Of a stretch of DNA of 64,000 nucleotides, positions 24,063-36,229 are shown piece by piece (position 1 is the stretch's first letter; each line of letters opens with the position of its first letter). Position numbers and translations under genes: made by a program. The notes under the pieces are model-generated. The model had not been told where the DNA came from. It did no database searches and was given only the letters and a program-made list of their open reading frames with translations. The stretch is from Vespa crabro (lineage: Eukaryota > Arthropoda > Insecta > Hymenoptera > Vespidae): positions 10,263,999 through 10,327,998 of the forward strand of contig NC_060956.1 of the NCBI RefSeq assembly GCF_910589235.1, read 5' to 3'.

Positions 24063-26599
24063 AAAAAAGAGACTTTATACTATTAGATAAGCAATTATTG
24101 ATGAAATGAGTTAAACCTACCATTTTCGGATATGAGAAAAGGATTTAGTTAGTTTAATTTAGGTCTCGGTTTTGGAAAAATTCTTTGAGGAAATTACAGG
24201 GTCACATGAAATGTAAATGACTATTTTATTTTATACACCGTAGTTGGCGTGGCGCTGTGAATTTCACAACGTACGGTACAATATTTGTCGAACTTTATAC
24301 GACTGTCTCAGGTAAATGTCAATGAACTTCGTAATGCGTGGTACGATATTTATGTAATTCGTGAATTTCATGTGATTTTCTTAACTCTGAAGTTATTAAT
24401 ATAAAGATTAAAAGTCGATTGTTCATGGTATATAATGACAAAATCATTTATTTTTCAAAATTAAATATTCGAATGTAGTTATAAAACCGACATAATAAAC
24501 GTAATGTAATTATATATAATTATATATAAATATATATATATATATATATAAATAATTTAATAGATGTTTAAATAAAACAGTAATATTTTATTATCGTTGT
24601 CTTAAATAAAAAAATAAAAAATAAGTTTATATTATTATCTAACCATTATCTCCTTATAAGTACCTTATAAGTCGTTATCATATTTATCTTTGTTTTCTGT
24701 TCCGTATTTTAAATTCTATTTATATGTGATGACGCAATAGTGTTTTTTACGGATCTTCCAATCTGGATTCGAAATCTGTTTGCTGAAAAAAATTTTATTT
24801 CCTAAATTCCAGTGATTCTCAATTTTCTGATGCATGGATAGTTTCTTAAGCAGATATTTTCATTTTTCGATACAAACGACGATAGTTACCAGAAAAATTT
24901 TTATTTTACACTTCGAATAGTAAAATGTCACATATGATCTGAAGGCGTATACTTGATATTATATATTACTTTGTAAAAAAAAGAAATACATAAATGTTTT
25001 TTAAACCTTAACTGTTCGTCATTTTTGAATACACTAGTATTATAATAATATTCTCTATTATATAATAATAATATTATAATATTATAATAATATAATTTTA
25101 TTATTATTTTATATCATTTATAAAATAATATTACTTGTTTTTTTTTCTTATCATTTAATTACTACTTTCTCATCATTTAATTAATAATTAATAATAATAT
25201 TTTTTTTATTATATAATTAATTATTATTAATTATTAATTATTAACCCATACCAAAGTTATTATTATATTGATATAATTTTTATTCTAATAACTTATTATA
25301 TTTAGTCGTTATTATTATAACTAGTTATTATCAATCTGGAATTAATATAAACAATATAATTTACATTCTTAATTTACAGGGTCTGTTATTTTTTTTTTTA
25401 TACGCATACATTACTTACGCGATTTCTTTATCACTATAAATAACAACGTTCCACTATCTGTCTCTTTCTGATGTCGATGTAATTGAAATAGGTTTTTTTA
25501 GCACTTTCTCGGTGTAAGATATAGATAGTAATTAGCGATCTTGTGTAATAGAAGCAAGTTTCACGAGGTATCAGCTAAGATTACAGGATTCCTTAGGTAC
25601 CTTTCTTATTTCTGCTTCGAGCTAAGCATCGAGATAACGTTCACCATTCTGCAGATCGTCGATGCACGATGAAGCGAAACGCGTTGGGCTATTAATAGAG
25701 CGATATCAATCGAGCGTACCTATACCGTCTTATTCTAGCAACATCGCTCACGATAAAGTAACAATAATTCATGGTTACCGTGTTTGGTGGATAACTATGT
25801 ATGTATATATGTACATACTTCCGACGATCGCACAAAGTGGATCACCTTCGTTGCACTCTCGTGGTGCATCTAGATCGTTCGAGTTCGTAAGGTGTTGTTT
25901 TTCGAGATCGACCAGTTTCAATGGCGATTTCCAAGAAATCAGGAAAATTTATCTGACGATAAAGATAAGAAATTTTTAATCGTTGAAGTTAATGTAGGAA
26001 AAATAATGCTATGAGTTATTTATATGTTCTTATGTAAACGTCCTTATCAATAGTTACAACAACACTTTGAAGAATATATATATATATATGTTAATATTAC
26101 TATATACGAGCATTACGCAGATTTATTTATTGTATGAGTTATAACGATCGAAGTGATAGCATTTTAGTAAGCCTATAAAATTTATTTTGATTGGAATTAA
26201 AATGGTATAAGACAGGAAGCTTTAGGTAAATTAATGAATTAATTAAGGGAATATAATACTTTCTTAATTGAAGTGAAAAAACAAATAATTTATTCATTCT
26301 TTTATCATGAGAGAATGATCAATCTTCGTGATGAGTTAATCTAATCTAATGCCATGTAACTTTAAAGTAACATATACTCGTATAATATATTATGCGTATG
26401 TTCATTTTAATTATAAAGTTTCACAGGCTCATTTCCTAAATCTTGTTAAAATTAATATTTACTATTAATTATATTTTATAGATATATTAAAATTTACATA
26501 AAATATTTAATATATCTATATAATTGTATATAAAATAATATAAATAATTTTTTTTTCTTTAAATATGAAAATAAAATTGGATTATAGATTTAACTCATC
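24063..26599. other. Gene-free stretch
   Basis: CpG-richer at 24230-24330 and 25560-25930. A TA run lies at 24530-24551 and an extreme AT block of ATTATAAT/TAATAA words at 25020-25260. The 105-codon + frame at 25662-25979 has no recognisable domain. Confidence 0.4.
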
Positions 26600-26960
26600 C
26601 TTTCCGAGGTAGCAGATTAATGGGAACGAATTATTATCGAAAAGGGATGCCGATAAAAAGGTAGTCGTACACGTTTTCAAATAAATTGACGAGAATCTCC
26701 ATCGACAAGAGAATATCATTATTGCGTTCACCATTGTTGGCGGCTCGTTTCATAGGTCATCGTGTAAAGTGGCGCTGATTTATCGAAGAATTCGAGCTGT
26801 ACATTCCGTTCATGCTATAAATTCGTATAACGACTCATTCGTCGTTATACGAGGTTTCGAACTTGTTCGTTCTCGTCCAGACTTCGATTATTCGAACGTG
26901 GATTATTAATCGAGATGTCGATATGGTAGATCGATAATGCGAGTGTCGATTAATCCAAAA
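26600..26960. promoter_or_regulatory. CpG-richer patch containing a perfect hairpin
   Basis: TCGTATAACGAC (26823-26834) and GTCGTTATACGA (26841-26852) are exact reverse complements with a 6-base loop. The surrounding DNA is non-repetitive. It could be a paired binding site or a structured RNA element. No gene seen. Confidence 0.3.
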
Positions 26961-27390
26961 CGTCGTGTTTCGCTTAAAAATTAGTATAGTTTTTATTCTA
27001 ACAAATGATTTGCTCGTTACGTGTATTTTAATATATATATACGAATATATACTATTGAAGAATATTTTAACAATGTTTATTATTAATGATCGTCATGAAC
27101 GGACGGAGAGAAGAGATAGAGTATGTGACTTCTGTGTTTTTATTTCTTATATTCCGCTTCTTTCGTTTCATTTAGCATCCAAGTCACAATTAGTTCGTAG
27201 CAAAGTAAACATCGTATAAGACCGAAGCCTGGCGATAAACTTTAGTTTTAATTTTATTTCTTTTCAATTTTCTTCATTCTCAAATAACATTTAATTGTAC
27301 TTATTTAATTTTTATTTAAATCAAATTTTAATCATATGATAATTTCAATGGAACATTAGAGATAATATTGTACATTACTTATTATTACTT

Positions 27391-27392
<2 letters not shown>

Positions 27393-27436
<44 letters not shown>
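27393..27436. repeat. (TA)n microsatellite
   Basis: About 21 TA units, with a second short TA run shortly after. Confidence 0.92.
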
Positions 27437-27441
<5 letters not shown>

Positions 27442-28075
27442 CATATATATATATATACATATGTTTATTTATTTATTATTTATCATCTGAGATTCAAATA
27501 AGATAATAGTATTAAATATATAAGTATTAGATATTATTTACAGCTTTAACTTATATGTGTATTTTAATATATATGTTCGTTTATTTTTGATTATCGAGTG
27601 GCGATGTGACCGTTATGTTCGATTTTTGATTCTTTTTGTACCATTTAGCGTTGAAACTGCTAAACTGCTCTGTTTGTAACAAAACAAATCTCGTGCGAGA
27701 CTGAAATTTAACCATAACACTTAGCTTTAATTTTGTTTTTATATCAATAATTCTTTATATCAATACTTATTTTATTTGTAAATCAGATGCGCCATCATTA
27801 ACACAAAACCGACGTTAATTTGTTGACTGCTGAAGTAATCTTGCATAAATCGATATATTTATCTAATTTCTTTTTGATAAAAGATATGTTAATCTTTATC
27901 GTCACTTTTAACATTAGGTTTTAATTTTATTAGAAAACGTATTTTTAGTCTTTAAAATTTCACAAAAAATCTTGAAAACATTTGAAATAAAATTTATAAA
28001 ATTGTGTAAGTGTAACCAATGATCTTTATTACATTGAATCTGTTAATCTGTTAATCTTGTATATAAACCAACACA

Positions 28076-28078
<3 letters not shown>
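27437..28078. other. AT-rich gene-free spacer
   Basis: Nothing recognisable. Confidence 0.5.

Positions 28079-28121
<43 letters not shown>
28079..28121. repeat. (TA)n microsatellite
   Basis: About 21 TA units. Confidence 0.93.
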
Positions 28122-28123
<2 letters not shown>

Positions 28124-29579
28124 AACGTATGTATATATGTATGTTACGTCGATTTTCGAGGAGGCTGAGAACCACTGCGTAAGAGGGTCGATCATGGTTG
28201 ATCGCGAAATTGGGTTGCGAACAAAAGATTTATACCTAGCTACGTCGGCTCGTGCAACGTGTAAGAAAGGCAGTAACACGAGAGGCACTTATTAAGGGAG
28301 ATAATGAAACCATTCAAATTCAATCCGGTCGAAATATGTTTTTATTATGTCGTCTAACATGAGAGTCGCCAGGGTACATCGCGTTATGACATTCGTTGAC
28401 TTTCTTTGTGCCATTTATCTAGTCTACTACTAAACAAACAAATTATTAATTAAACGTATAATTCTTCTTCTCTAATAAATAAAAGAAATTTTTAACTGAA
28501 GAGACAAATTTTGTCTCGTTTGTTATAAATATTTATTTCATCGAACAAACAAATAATATACATAATATAATATTCGATATAATATAACAATATATATATT
28601 ATAAATTATAATATATAATATATAATAATACATAGAATAATATTTAATACAATATAATATAATAATATAATATAAACTTATTAAAGGGTAATTTTTATTA
28701 ATACTAATACCGTAATTAATATCAGTTTCATGAATAAAAAAAAAGAAAAAAAAAGATTTTGTGATTTTTAGCTCATCAAGAGAACGCAAGTGAAAATATT
28801 GACAATATAAGGATTGATATTAGGGCTGACAATGAGTGAGCATTCGAATGACACCGCTTCGTAATTGATTCGAGTACCTTATCTGACATAGTTGCTGATC
28901 CAGTCTCAACTTGTCATTATTGTAATCATCTGTAAGTAGGGTACTTTCCTCCTGGCTATAATGCATCGGCGTCGGAAGGAATGAGCTCTTCTACCGTAGC
29001 ATATTCGACGATTCTCTTTCGACATATACATATACATGTATATACTTAAGTTTGAATCAAACCCACTTTTCACGAGTAAGACTACTTACATTGCAACTAC
29101 TTTTCTATTTGATCTTCTCAACGAGTTTTTGACGATTCGTTTTCGAATAAACTATAGTACTCAATTGTTGTCATTTGATTGATCAATCATCATTCGTTAA
29201 CTTGACGATTATTTTTTATTTAGGATAAAATATTTTAAATCAAAATACAATCAATAACACTAAATCAATTTTTGAACAAATTCTAAAAATATTAAAATTT
29301 GTCAACGGATTTAATTTTAATAAAATTCAAATTAAAAAGAAGATTATAAAGTTAATTTGAAAAAGTATATTGTTTTAATATATATAATTATTCAGAAATA
29401 ATTGATCAGAAACAAAGCGATTAAACAATAACAATGAAAAAATTATTATTTTCATCGTCTGAATATCTATAACCATATAATTTAACAAAAATCCGATAAA
29501 CAATTCCGAAAAACAATTTCGAAACTTTTTCATTAAAAATTGTACAGAATATTCATTTCGAGTAAATATCGTCAATGAA
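28122..29579. other. Gene-free stretch
   Basis: CpG-richer at 28140-28300 and 28820-29010. Extremely AT-rich at 28540-28690. TGATTGATCAATCA at 29176-29189 is a perfect 14-base palindrome. No gene seen. Confidence 0.45.
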
Positions 29580-30130
29580 TAAAATGAACCGGTCCATCGT
29601 GCGTGGTAACGCGTTAAAGGCTACAAGTGGGTTAATGGCGACTGACCTGAGAAGGAGAGAAAAAGACAAATATATGCGGGCAAATCGGGTGTACATACAT
29701 ACATATTTTGCGGTTGGCCAGATACGCCTCGATGGTTATGTCTGAAGTAGTAGGTACGGCATGGTTGATGTTGATGAACGATCCCCTCCGGAGTCCTTGA
29801 TGAAGCAAAGATCGTCGTTGTTGCACGTCGCTGTTGGGGGCTTCCGAACGTAGCTGCACCTGCACCTTTTTTATTTCTTTTTTTTTTTTCTTTGACAACA
29901 ACCAGTTCAACTCGACTGTATATTCTTTTTTTTGTTTATTTTCTTTCTTTCTTTCTTTCTTTCTTATTTTTCGCTTCCTCATGTGTAACGATCGTTCACT
30001 CCTCTTTGAAAATGATCGGGAAACAGGAACACGAAGAACGATTTCGTTGAATCTAGGAAAGTTCGTGTTAATGGAGTTCACTTATCTTCAAAATAATCCT
30101 AACGTCGACGGTAGTAAAAGCTTCGAGAAT
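29580..30130. other. CpG-rich patch interrupted by a pyrimidine tract
   Basis: 29580-29865 is non-repetitive and CpG-rich. A (TTTC)n tract follows at 29935-29966, then more CpG-containing sequence. A 149-codon minus frame and a 102-codon + frame both cross the tract. The minus frame contains a Lys/Glu-rich artefact from it and shows no family motif. A first exon or regulatory element is possible but unproven. Confidence 0.3.
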
Positions 30131-31683
30131 GATAATAAATGAATCGGTGTGATTGCGATTAGAGTATTCGCTGAGCTAACTCATGTCAACGTATTTTTTC
30201 TACGTATATCGTACTTTCTTGATTAAGAGCAAATAAACAAAACAAAAAAAAAAAAAAATAAATGGAATCCGTGTTGATTTGACCAAAATTATCTTAATTA
30301 AATGTTTCGCAATATAACAGAAATACACGTATATAGAGATACGAGAAAATTTACTATTACATTTCTTATTTTCTAGTTATTATCTTATCAATAGTATTAA
30401 ACGAATATTAGACATCTATCTGTCTATATATCTATCTATCTACATATATATATATAACTATATATATAATTGTGTCTATATATTTATGTATAACGCGTTT
30501 GATATAAAAGTTACAAAATGAAATACTTGTCGTCGGTCTCTAACGAAAGTAGTGATGTATCGTTATAATTGATAATCATGACAGCTCGATTTTTCAAAGT
30601 TGAGTTCAATGGATTCGTACAAGTTGAATAGAGAAAAAAAGAAGAAGAAGAATAAATAAATAAATATGATTGCTCGTAAAAGTAGGAAAAGAGACTAATG
30701 TCGCCGTCGTTAAGAAACGAATTCCTCGTTTCTCTCGATCGTACGCTTAGAAAGTACATCTCAACTAATTGTAGGCGTTCGTACATAAATATTACATAGA
30801 TACATACTAATACACGTGATCCTTCGATGACTATATAGATATATCTATCTATGTACGTATTCGAACCGGTAAAATCATTTATATTCTTTGATTGTTTAAC
30901 GATTATGCCATTTAACCCTCATGCGATGTGCCTTTAATCGTACATTTTTTATTTTCCTCGAAATTTTTCGAAGGAAAACGCGTTTCTATCCGACCGTAAG
31001 ACGTACCGTTAGCTAAGACGTATGGGTCTATCTAGAAATACTCTAAAATCATTCCGTCGATCCTTCATGTTATTCACTTTGAATACCAAAATATCGAATA
31101 GCAATCCTTCGCGTAGCATATCGAACACGGAAAGTCTTTTCTTCGTCGAAACATTTTAATCGATTTTTCTTTATTATTAATTTATTATAAACGGAACGTC
31201 GCGATAATATAATTTTCTTATTACTTCCGCAATACTATTTACTCGATGATTAGTATAATACGTTATTTTCAAAGTTTTTGAGGAAAAGTTTTAAAGAAAT
31301 TAACGAATTATTTTAACGCGATGGGAGTTCTAAGTAATTGAGAATTTATTTTACTCGTAAAACATAATTATAAATAAAAATTAATTTTAATGAAGTTAAT
31401 AAAAATTATCATGATTTACGATACTTCATAATTTAATAATATTACGATCGTTCATTGATCGTCATTTTTTTAAATAATTACAGTGGTCATAGGTAACGAA
31501 AATAAAGTAAAACTTAATAAAAAGGGGCGATACTGACCATTTCAGTATTATCCGCTTATAAAAAAATTTTTAAATTAACGAAATAATGATATTAATTTGA
31601 AGTGTAAAGAAATCCTTTAAGTATATTGGCGAATGTTTGCCGATATCCTAGAAGCAGTATACGTATTAGGAAAAAAATCAAGA
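30131..31683. other. Gene-free stretch
   Basis: A (TCTA)n run at about 30415-30445 is followed by TA. A weak CpG-richer zone spans 30510-31150. The rest is AT-rich. No gene seen. Confidence 0.45.
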
Positions 31684-31691
31684 AGAGAGAG

Positions 31692-31751
<60 letters not shown>
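31684..31751. repeat. (GA)n microsatellite
   Basis: About 65 bp, nearly pure GA. Confidence 0.92.
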
Positions 31752-31753
<2 letters not shown>

Positions 31754-32190
31754 ATGAAGGCTATCGAGGTTAAAAGATTTGACAAATATCGGTAGTTTTA
31801 AAGGAAAGTATAGACCGAAACGAGCGATTTACCGTTCAGCAATAATTCTTTATAAACGTATATATTCGAATGAAAACAGAGCGAGTAATCGTAGATTTTT
31901 CACATCTACTTATGTACCATACTTACCAAAATGAGATCAGTTCATAGATCAATACGATCTAACCCTGAAATAAGGAAAACGTAAAAAAAACTTAGTAGAA
32001 GGAAGTAAAGTCATCTTCGGAAAAAAAAAAGCATAAGTCCTCGTTATCGGTCACGATCGGTGTCAGGACATCGTTCTTTGACCTCCTCCCCCATATGCAT
32101 TGCTTCATCAAGAAATGGAAACATGACCCTTTAAAGAAGAAGGATAAAGAGGGAGATGTAGAGATGGTGGCCATTTTTGTCTCTGAAGAA
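31752..32190. other. Spacer
   Basis: No exon seen. The 60-codon minus frame ending at 32174 is not supported. Confidence 0.45.
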
Positions 32191-32293
32191 GAAGCAGAAG
32201 AAGAAGAAGAAGAAGAAGAAGAGAAAGAAAAGAGGAAAAAGAAAAAAGCGAATGTCTTCTTCGATGGTGAAGAAGAAAAAAGAGACAGAGAGA

Positions 32294-32359
<66 letters not shown>
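32191..32359. repeat. (GAA)n-(GA)n compound purine tract
   Basis: GAA repeats (32193-32230), a purine-rich bridge, then about 80 bp of GA with two CAG interruptions. The Glu/Arg-rich 141-codon + frame and the 241-codon minus Ser/Leu frame are products of this tract and its CT neighbour, and were not called. Confidence 0.9.
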
Positions 32360-32362
<3 letters not shown>

Positions 32363-32453
32363 GCCTAGAAACGTGCCAAAGCGTTCTCCGATGCGTTCAC
32401 GAAGGATCTCCAGAGAGGCTACCACCTCCTTTCCATCTTGGACACAACAGTAG

Positions 32454-32490
32454 CTCTCTCTCTCTTTCTCTTTCTCTCCTTTTCTCTCTT
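32454..32490. repeat. (CT)n tract
   Basis: Pyrimidine tract about 95 bp downstream of the GA tract, in opposite orientation, so the two can base-pair as a long imperfect hairpin. Confidence 0.85.
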
Positions 32491-32623
32491 CGTTTGGGGC
32501 ATTGCCGACGATCATGGTAAATGGCCCATGGAGAGGCTCCGCGCCTCCAGTTGGAAACGGGAGCACGCCACGTGAAAGTAGGAAGGGGAGGCTATAGCCG
32601 GACCGACGTCGCTTCGTGCGCTT

Positions 32624-32658
32624 CAGTCGTTCGTGGACCTCGAAGGACGATAGAGGTC
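32624..32658 (+). promoter_or_regulatory. Candidate core promoter: initiator plus downstream promoter element
   Basis: TCAGTC at 32624-32629 matches the arthropod initiator TCAKTY with +1 A at 32626. AGAGGT at 32653-32658 sits exactly at +28 to +33 and matches five of six positions of the DPE consensus RGWYVT. The region 32495-32690 is CpG-rich and lies 388 bases upstream of the signal-peptide-like start at 33046. In insects, TATA-less promoters of this kind depend on exact Inr-DPE spacing. At least one ATG (near 32748) lies between, so the 5' UTR would contain an upstream start or be spliced. Confidence 0.3.
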
Positions 32659-32689
32659 GAAGAGGACATTTCCTCCTTTTCCTTCCTGA

Positions 32690-32930
32690 CTGGTGCTTCT
32701 TCTCTCTTTTTACCTCTTTCCTTTTATATCTCTGTCTTTGTCTCTCTGTATGTTCGTCTGTCTGTTTCTCTTTCGCTTTCTTTCTTTGTCTCTCTTTAAC
32801 ACCATCGAAGGTGATACGACGACTACGCAACAACGATTTTTTTTATCGATTCGGTTCACCAGGATTCGTCGTTCTTCGTGTTGAAGAAGAGGAAGAAGAG
32901 GAAGAAGAAGAAGAAGGATCCTTTTCTCTC
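32690..32930. repeat. Pyrimidine-rich stretch and (GAA)n tract
   Basis: CT/TCTG-rich pyrimidine DNA at 32690-32795, then a (GAAGAGGAA)n-like tract at 32884-32915. It would lie in the 5' UTR if the candidate promoter is real. Confidence 0.7.
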
Positions 32931-33045
32931 CTCATCCTCTTATTCAAGTTGCAATTCTCTTAGGACGGCTCTTCCAGTTCTATCGACTTCCTCGGTTATC
33001 AATTTTTTTCTTTTCCTTAAGACGTCAGAGAGACTAAAGGGAAGG

Positions 33046-33100
33046 ATGCATCGACAGGTATACCTCGTCGTTGGAGTCATCTTCCTGGGCTATCTTCAAG
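33046..33100 (+). CDS. Candidate first coding exon with signal-peptide-like N-terminus
   Basis: From ATG 33046 the frame reads MHRQVYLVVGVIFLGYLQ, with a basic residue followed by a hydrophobic core of about 12 residues, as in a cleavable signal peptide. CAAG|GTCGGT at 33097-33106 could be a splice donor leaving phase 1, although C at intron position 3 is unusual. The flanking DNA is CpG-richer and a promoter-like pair lies upstream. No downstream exon could be joined with confidence, so no function is proposed. It may equally be chance: a hydrophobic 18-codon frame in T-rich DNA is not rare. Confidence 0.2.
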
Positions 33101-33571
33101 GTCGGTATCAGTTTCTATTGTTCATTTTCGTTTTTTTTCCCTTGCGATTTTATCATCTAGACATTTATTTCAAAATGTCTAACAGTGAACTTTGATTATT
33201 TTTGTTGTTGAAAAATTGTATAGTATATTATGTCGTTATATTTATATTCTAAACACTTTTTGCAGAATGTATAAAGAATTCTTATTTTCCAATTATTGTT
33301 CTCTTATGAAAGAAGAAAGAGATGAAAGGAAAATTGTTGAACGGAAATATTTATTCATGAAAAAAGTTTAACTTTCAATCGAGAAAGTAATGACGAATTG
33401 TACGATACCGATGGAACAACAATGATGACTGATAATTAGTTAATGAAAATTCTTTGGAAAGTTTTTTTTGTTGTTTTCTTTTTTCACTATCGATTACAAT
33501 CGAACTATCTTCGACCTTACTCGAAAGGATTCATTTCATTTAGGAAGAATTTGTCTTCCTTCGTCTTCGTT

Positions 33572-33715
33572 TCTTCGTACTTTCCCCACTTTTCTTTTCT
33601 TCTTGATGTTTTCTTGCTCTCCTCGTCACAGTATATCAAGGTCGGTAATCAGATCTTTTGGCGAACTCTTCGGCGGTGGTCATCTCGCTGGTAATTCGAG
33701 AAGTCAATGAAGATA
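33572..33715 (+). other. Exon-like patch behind a good pyrimidine tract
   Basis: A strong pyrimidine run ends in CACAG at 33627-33631, an excellent 3' splice-site shape. CpG-richer sequence follows to about 33715, with a possible donor CTG|GTAATT at about 33689-33694. The + frame ending at 33710 gives SFGELFGGGHLAGNSRSQ before its stop. Splicing from the 33100 donor to 33632 hits a stop after five codons, so the two do not join simply. It is recorded as a possible exon only. Confidence 0.18.
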
Positions 33716-34323
33716 CGACCTTGAACGAAAAAAAAAAAAGAAAAAGAAACAATAAATGAAAAAAAAATACAAAATGAAACAAACAAAAAAAAGATTATTA
33801 TTCGACTTAACTACAGAGACGGTCGCATCGATCTGCAAATTCTTGACAGTGAATGGTCGAATAATTTCACACTCGGTCAATTGAGAAACACGAAATCGAT
33901 TCGAGGTAATGATTTTATGGAATTGAGATGATTTGAACTAAGTAACTAAGTCTGAATATTAAGTTCATATTAATGATTTCATGTATTAATCAAGTAAACG
34001 TTATTTGTATGTGAGTGTTGTGGAAGCACGCGAGAATGATTTAAAGTGAATGTTTCTCGAGTTACGTTTTGAGAAATTTTTATAAAGTTGTTTATCCGAC
34101 AGAGCTCAACATTTTTATAAACGAGTTTCTCCTTTTATTATTATTTTCCTTAAAGATAAACCTCCTCCATGACAACAAAACTTTGTCATTCCAATTTTAT
34201 CTTCGATCTTTACCATTTATAACCAAGTCTATATTAAACCTAGTAGGTATATAAGTACGTAAATCAGTTGTAAAATATTAACGATGACTCTTCAGCGCAC
34301 TGGGCTGATTCATTCAATGCTTT
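33716..34323. other. AT-rich spacer
   Basis: A-rich run at about 33726-33795. Nothing else recognised. Confidence 0.5.
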
Positions 34324-34386
34324 TTCTCTCTCTCCTTTCTCTCTCCTCTCTATTTCCTTTCTCTCTCTCTTTCTCCCTCTCCCTCC
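34324..34386. repeat. (CT)n tract
   Basis: Pyrimidine tract, CT with CTTT and CCTC interruptions. Confidence 0.87.
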
Positions 34387-34670
34387 TCGTCTTATTTCAG
34401 ACATTTCTTTCACAAATTACAGAAGTAATATTTTTTTTTATAACCATTATTCATTGTTTCAATGTTAATTAAATTAAGTCATGGTATATCTTATCTTGAA
34501 CAACATATGTAATATGTATACATATACATAGATATTTCCTATAAATATAATTATCGGTTCAATAAATTGTCAAGATTGACCATAAGAAACTATTATGAGA
34601 AATAATTTTAGAACAGTTTTTTATATGTATAATAAACGGAGTGAGAAAGACTAATGACGAAGAAAAAAGA
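34387..34670. other. Spacer between CT and GA tracts
   Basis: AT-rich. Nothing recognised. Confidence 0.5.
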
Positions 34671-34673
34671 CAC

Positions 34674-34729
<56 letters not shown>

Positions 34730-34752
34730 GGAGAGAAAGAAAGAGAGAGAAA
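34671..34752. repeat. (GA)n microsatellite
   Basis: About 80 bp of GA with GAAAGA interruptions. Confidence 0.92.
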
Positions 34753-34789
34753 TATAGTGATGCATACGAATCTTCCGAGTATCTCCTTC

Positions 34790-34970
34790 TCTCTTCTACC
34801 TTCTTCCTCGCTAAATGGCTTTGCTCAGGGTGCCCATTGAATTCCCTGCAGGGAGCCAGGATCGTTCCTTGGCAAAAGCGGTGCTCTTTCAACGAGGGAA
34901 GAAAGAGAGAACCATCGTTTTTCGTTTTAATCTCTCGTACGTTCGTATCCTCGTGTACGAATCTCTGAGT
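34790..34970. other. Unique CpG-richer patch between two GA tracts
   Basis: Contains GAATTC and CCTGCAGG close together and an open + frame beginning MALLRVPIEFPAGSQDRS at 34815. The frame continues into the next GA tract as Arg/Glu repeats, so it is not supported as a gene. Confidence 0.25.
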
Positions 34971-35016
<46 letters not shown>

Positions 35017-35032
35017 AGAGAGAGAGAGAGAA
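34971..35032. repeat. (GA)n microsatellite
   Basis: About 60 bp of GA with a GGGA interruption. Confidence 0.92.
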
Positions 35033-35664
35033 GACACGAGCTCGTTCTTCCTCTCACTCCCTTTCTCTCTATCTTTTCTTATTCCTTGATTCTGATATGG
35101 ACCACTTGAGGAATATGCCAATGGCGTAGAATGAATTTTGAAGAAAAATACAATAATGGTTTTCTACTCTATTAAATTTTATATAAAAAAACGAACTTCG
35201 ATTACAATGGCAACTATCAATTTTTTATATCGAATTTGATAATTGATAATCGAATTTGAAAACTTCGTAAATGTCATAATGCTCATTCGCTAATGTTATT
35301 GGTCAACTCTATGTTAAGATAATATCAAACAAGAAATGAGCTCTTTCAACACGGCAATAAAGATTAATTAAATACTTGTTCTCGTTAAATCATTTGTTTA
35401 GTTTCCTTATAATTCGTTTTTGGATTCGTTGAATGTTAGAAAAAGTCTTCTTGTAGTAGTCGTAAAAACAATACTTGCAGGATCATTTGGGTTTTAACGA
35501 AAGAGGATCAACGTAAGGCATACATAAGTATTACTTGTATGTGTATCGAGAATGATGACGAGTCACTAGTTTTATCGCAAATAAAATCAAATTTATTGCA
35601 GATATGATCTTTCGTCGGGAGTCTTAGTATGCTTGTAGAATGTTAGGTATGTACATATCTATCG
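35033..35664. other. Gene-free spacer
   Basis: Nothing recognisable. Confidence 0.5.
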
Positions 35665-35999
35665 GGTGAGTCACCTAAAACTGGAAGTGTATATATATAT
35701 ATATATATTTTTTTTTTACGATAGGAAAAGAATTTCTAAAGAAAGAATATGTTTCATTCGAAAGCAATAGAAAACAAATTTTTGATCTGATATATAATTG
35801 TTCTATAGAGAAAAAGATTCAAGTAGCGTTTAAAAAAATATCGATAAATTTATTATTTAAAAAAAATATAATCCTAATGTAACAGTTTTTCATCATCGAT
35901 ATATATGTTTATTCCAATCTTATATATTATTCTTGAAAAATATTGTCCCATTATAAAATCTAACTGAGATATCTTGAAATTTAGGTGAGTCACCTAAAA
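35665..35999. repeat. Paired motif GGTGAGTCACCTAAAA, 319 bp apart
   Basis: The identical 16-mer occurs at 35665-35680 and 35984-35999. Its first 11 bases are an exact palindrome containing TGAGTCA, the AP-1/CNC-type binding core. The DNA between is AT-rich and shows no open frame. It could be a short non-autonomous element bounded by these motifs or two copies of a scattered repeat. Because the motif core is palindromic, direct and inverted orientation can only be told apart by the TAAAA tail, which points the same way in both. Confidence 0.6.
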
Positions 36000-36015
36000 A
36001 ATAATTAAATTTCAA

Positions 36016-36110
36016 TATATATATATATATATTATATATGTATATATATATATATACATACATATATAAATACATATATATATATATACATATATATATG
36101 TGTATATATG
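36016..36110. repeat. (TA)n/(TACATA)n tract
   Basis: Imperfect TA run with TG/CA interruptions. Confidence 0.85.
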
Positions 36111-36229
36111 TAAATACGCTACTTGAAAATATGTAAGTTAGTATGCAAGTAAGAAGATCGAAGAAACGAAGCATCTGTCGAACCAATTAAGAGAAAAAAA
36201 GCTAAAAGATTAAAGTTGCAGGAAAAACG

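Noticed and set aside
29739..29760. let-7-like string TGAAGTAGTAGGTACGGC
   Set aside because: The seed differs (GAAGTAG instead of GAGGTAG), the 3' half does not match, and there is no complementary arm nearby.
29632..30081. 149-codon minus frame
   Set aside because: The middle is a Lys/Glu artefact of a TTTC tract. The upstream acceptor would lie in purine-rich DNA. No family motif.
32095..32520. 141-codon + frame rich in Glu, Lys and Arg
   Set aside because: Translation of (GAA)n and (GA)n. It continues as Ser/Leu from the CT tract.
32108..32833. 241-codon minus-strand open frame
   Set aside because: Its core is a Ser/Leu run translated from the GA tract and its flanks are low-complexity. 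No domain is visible.
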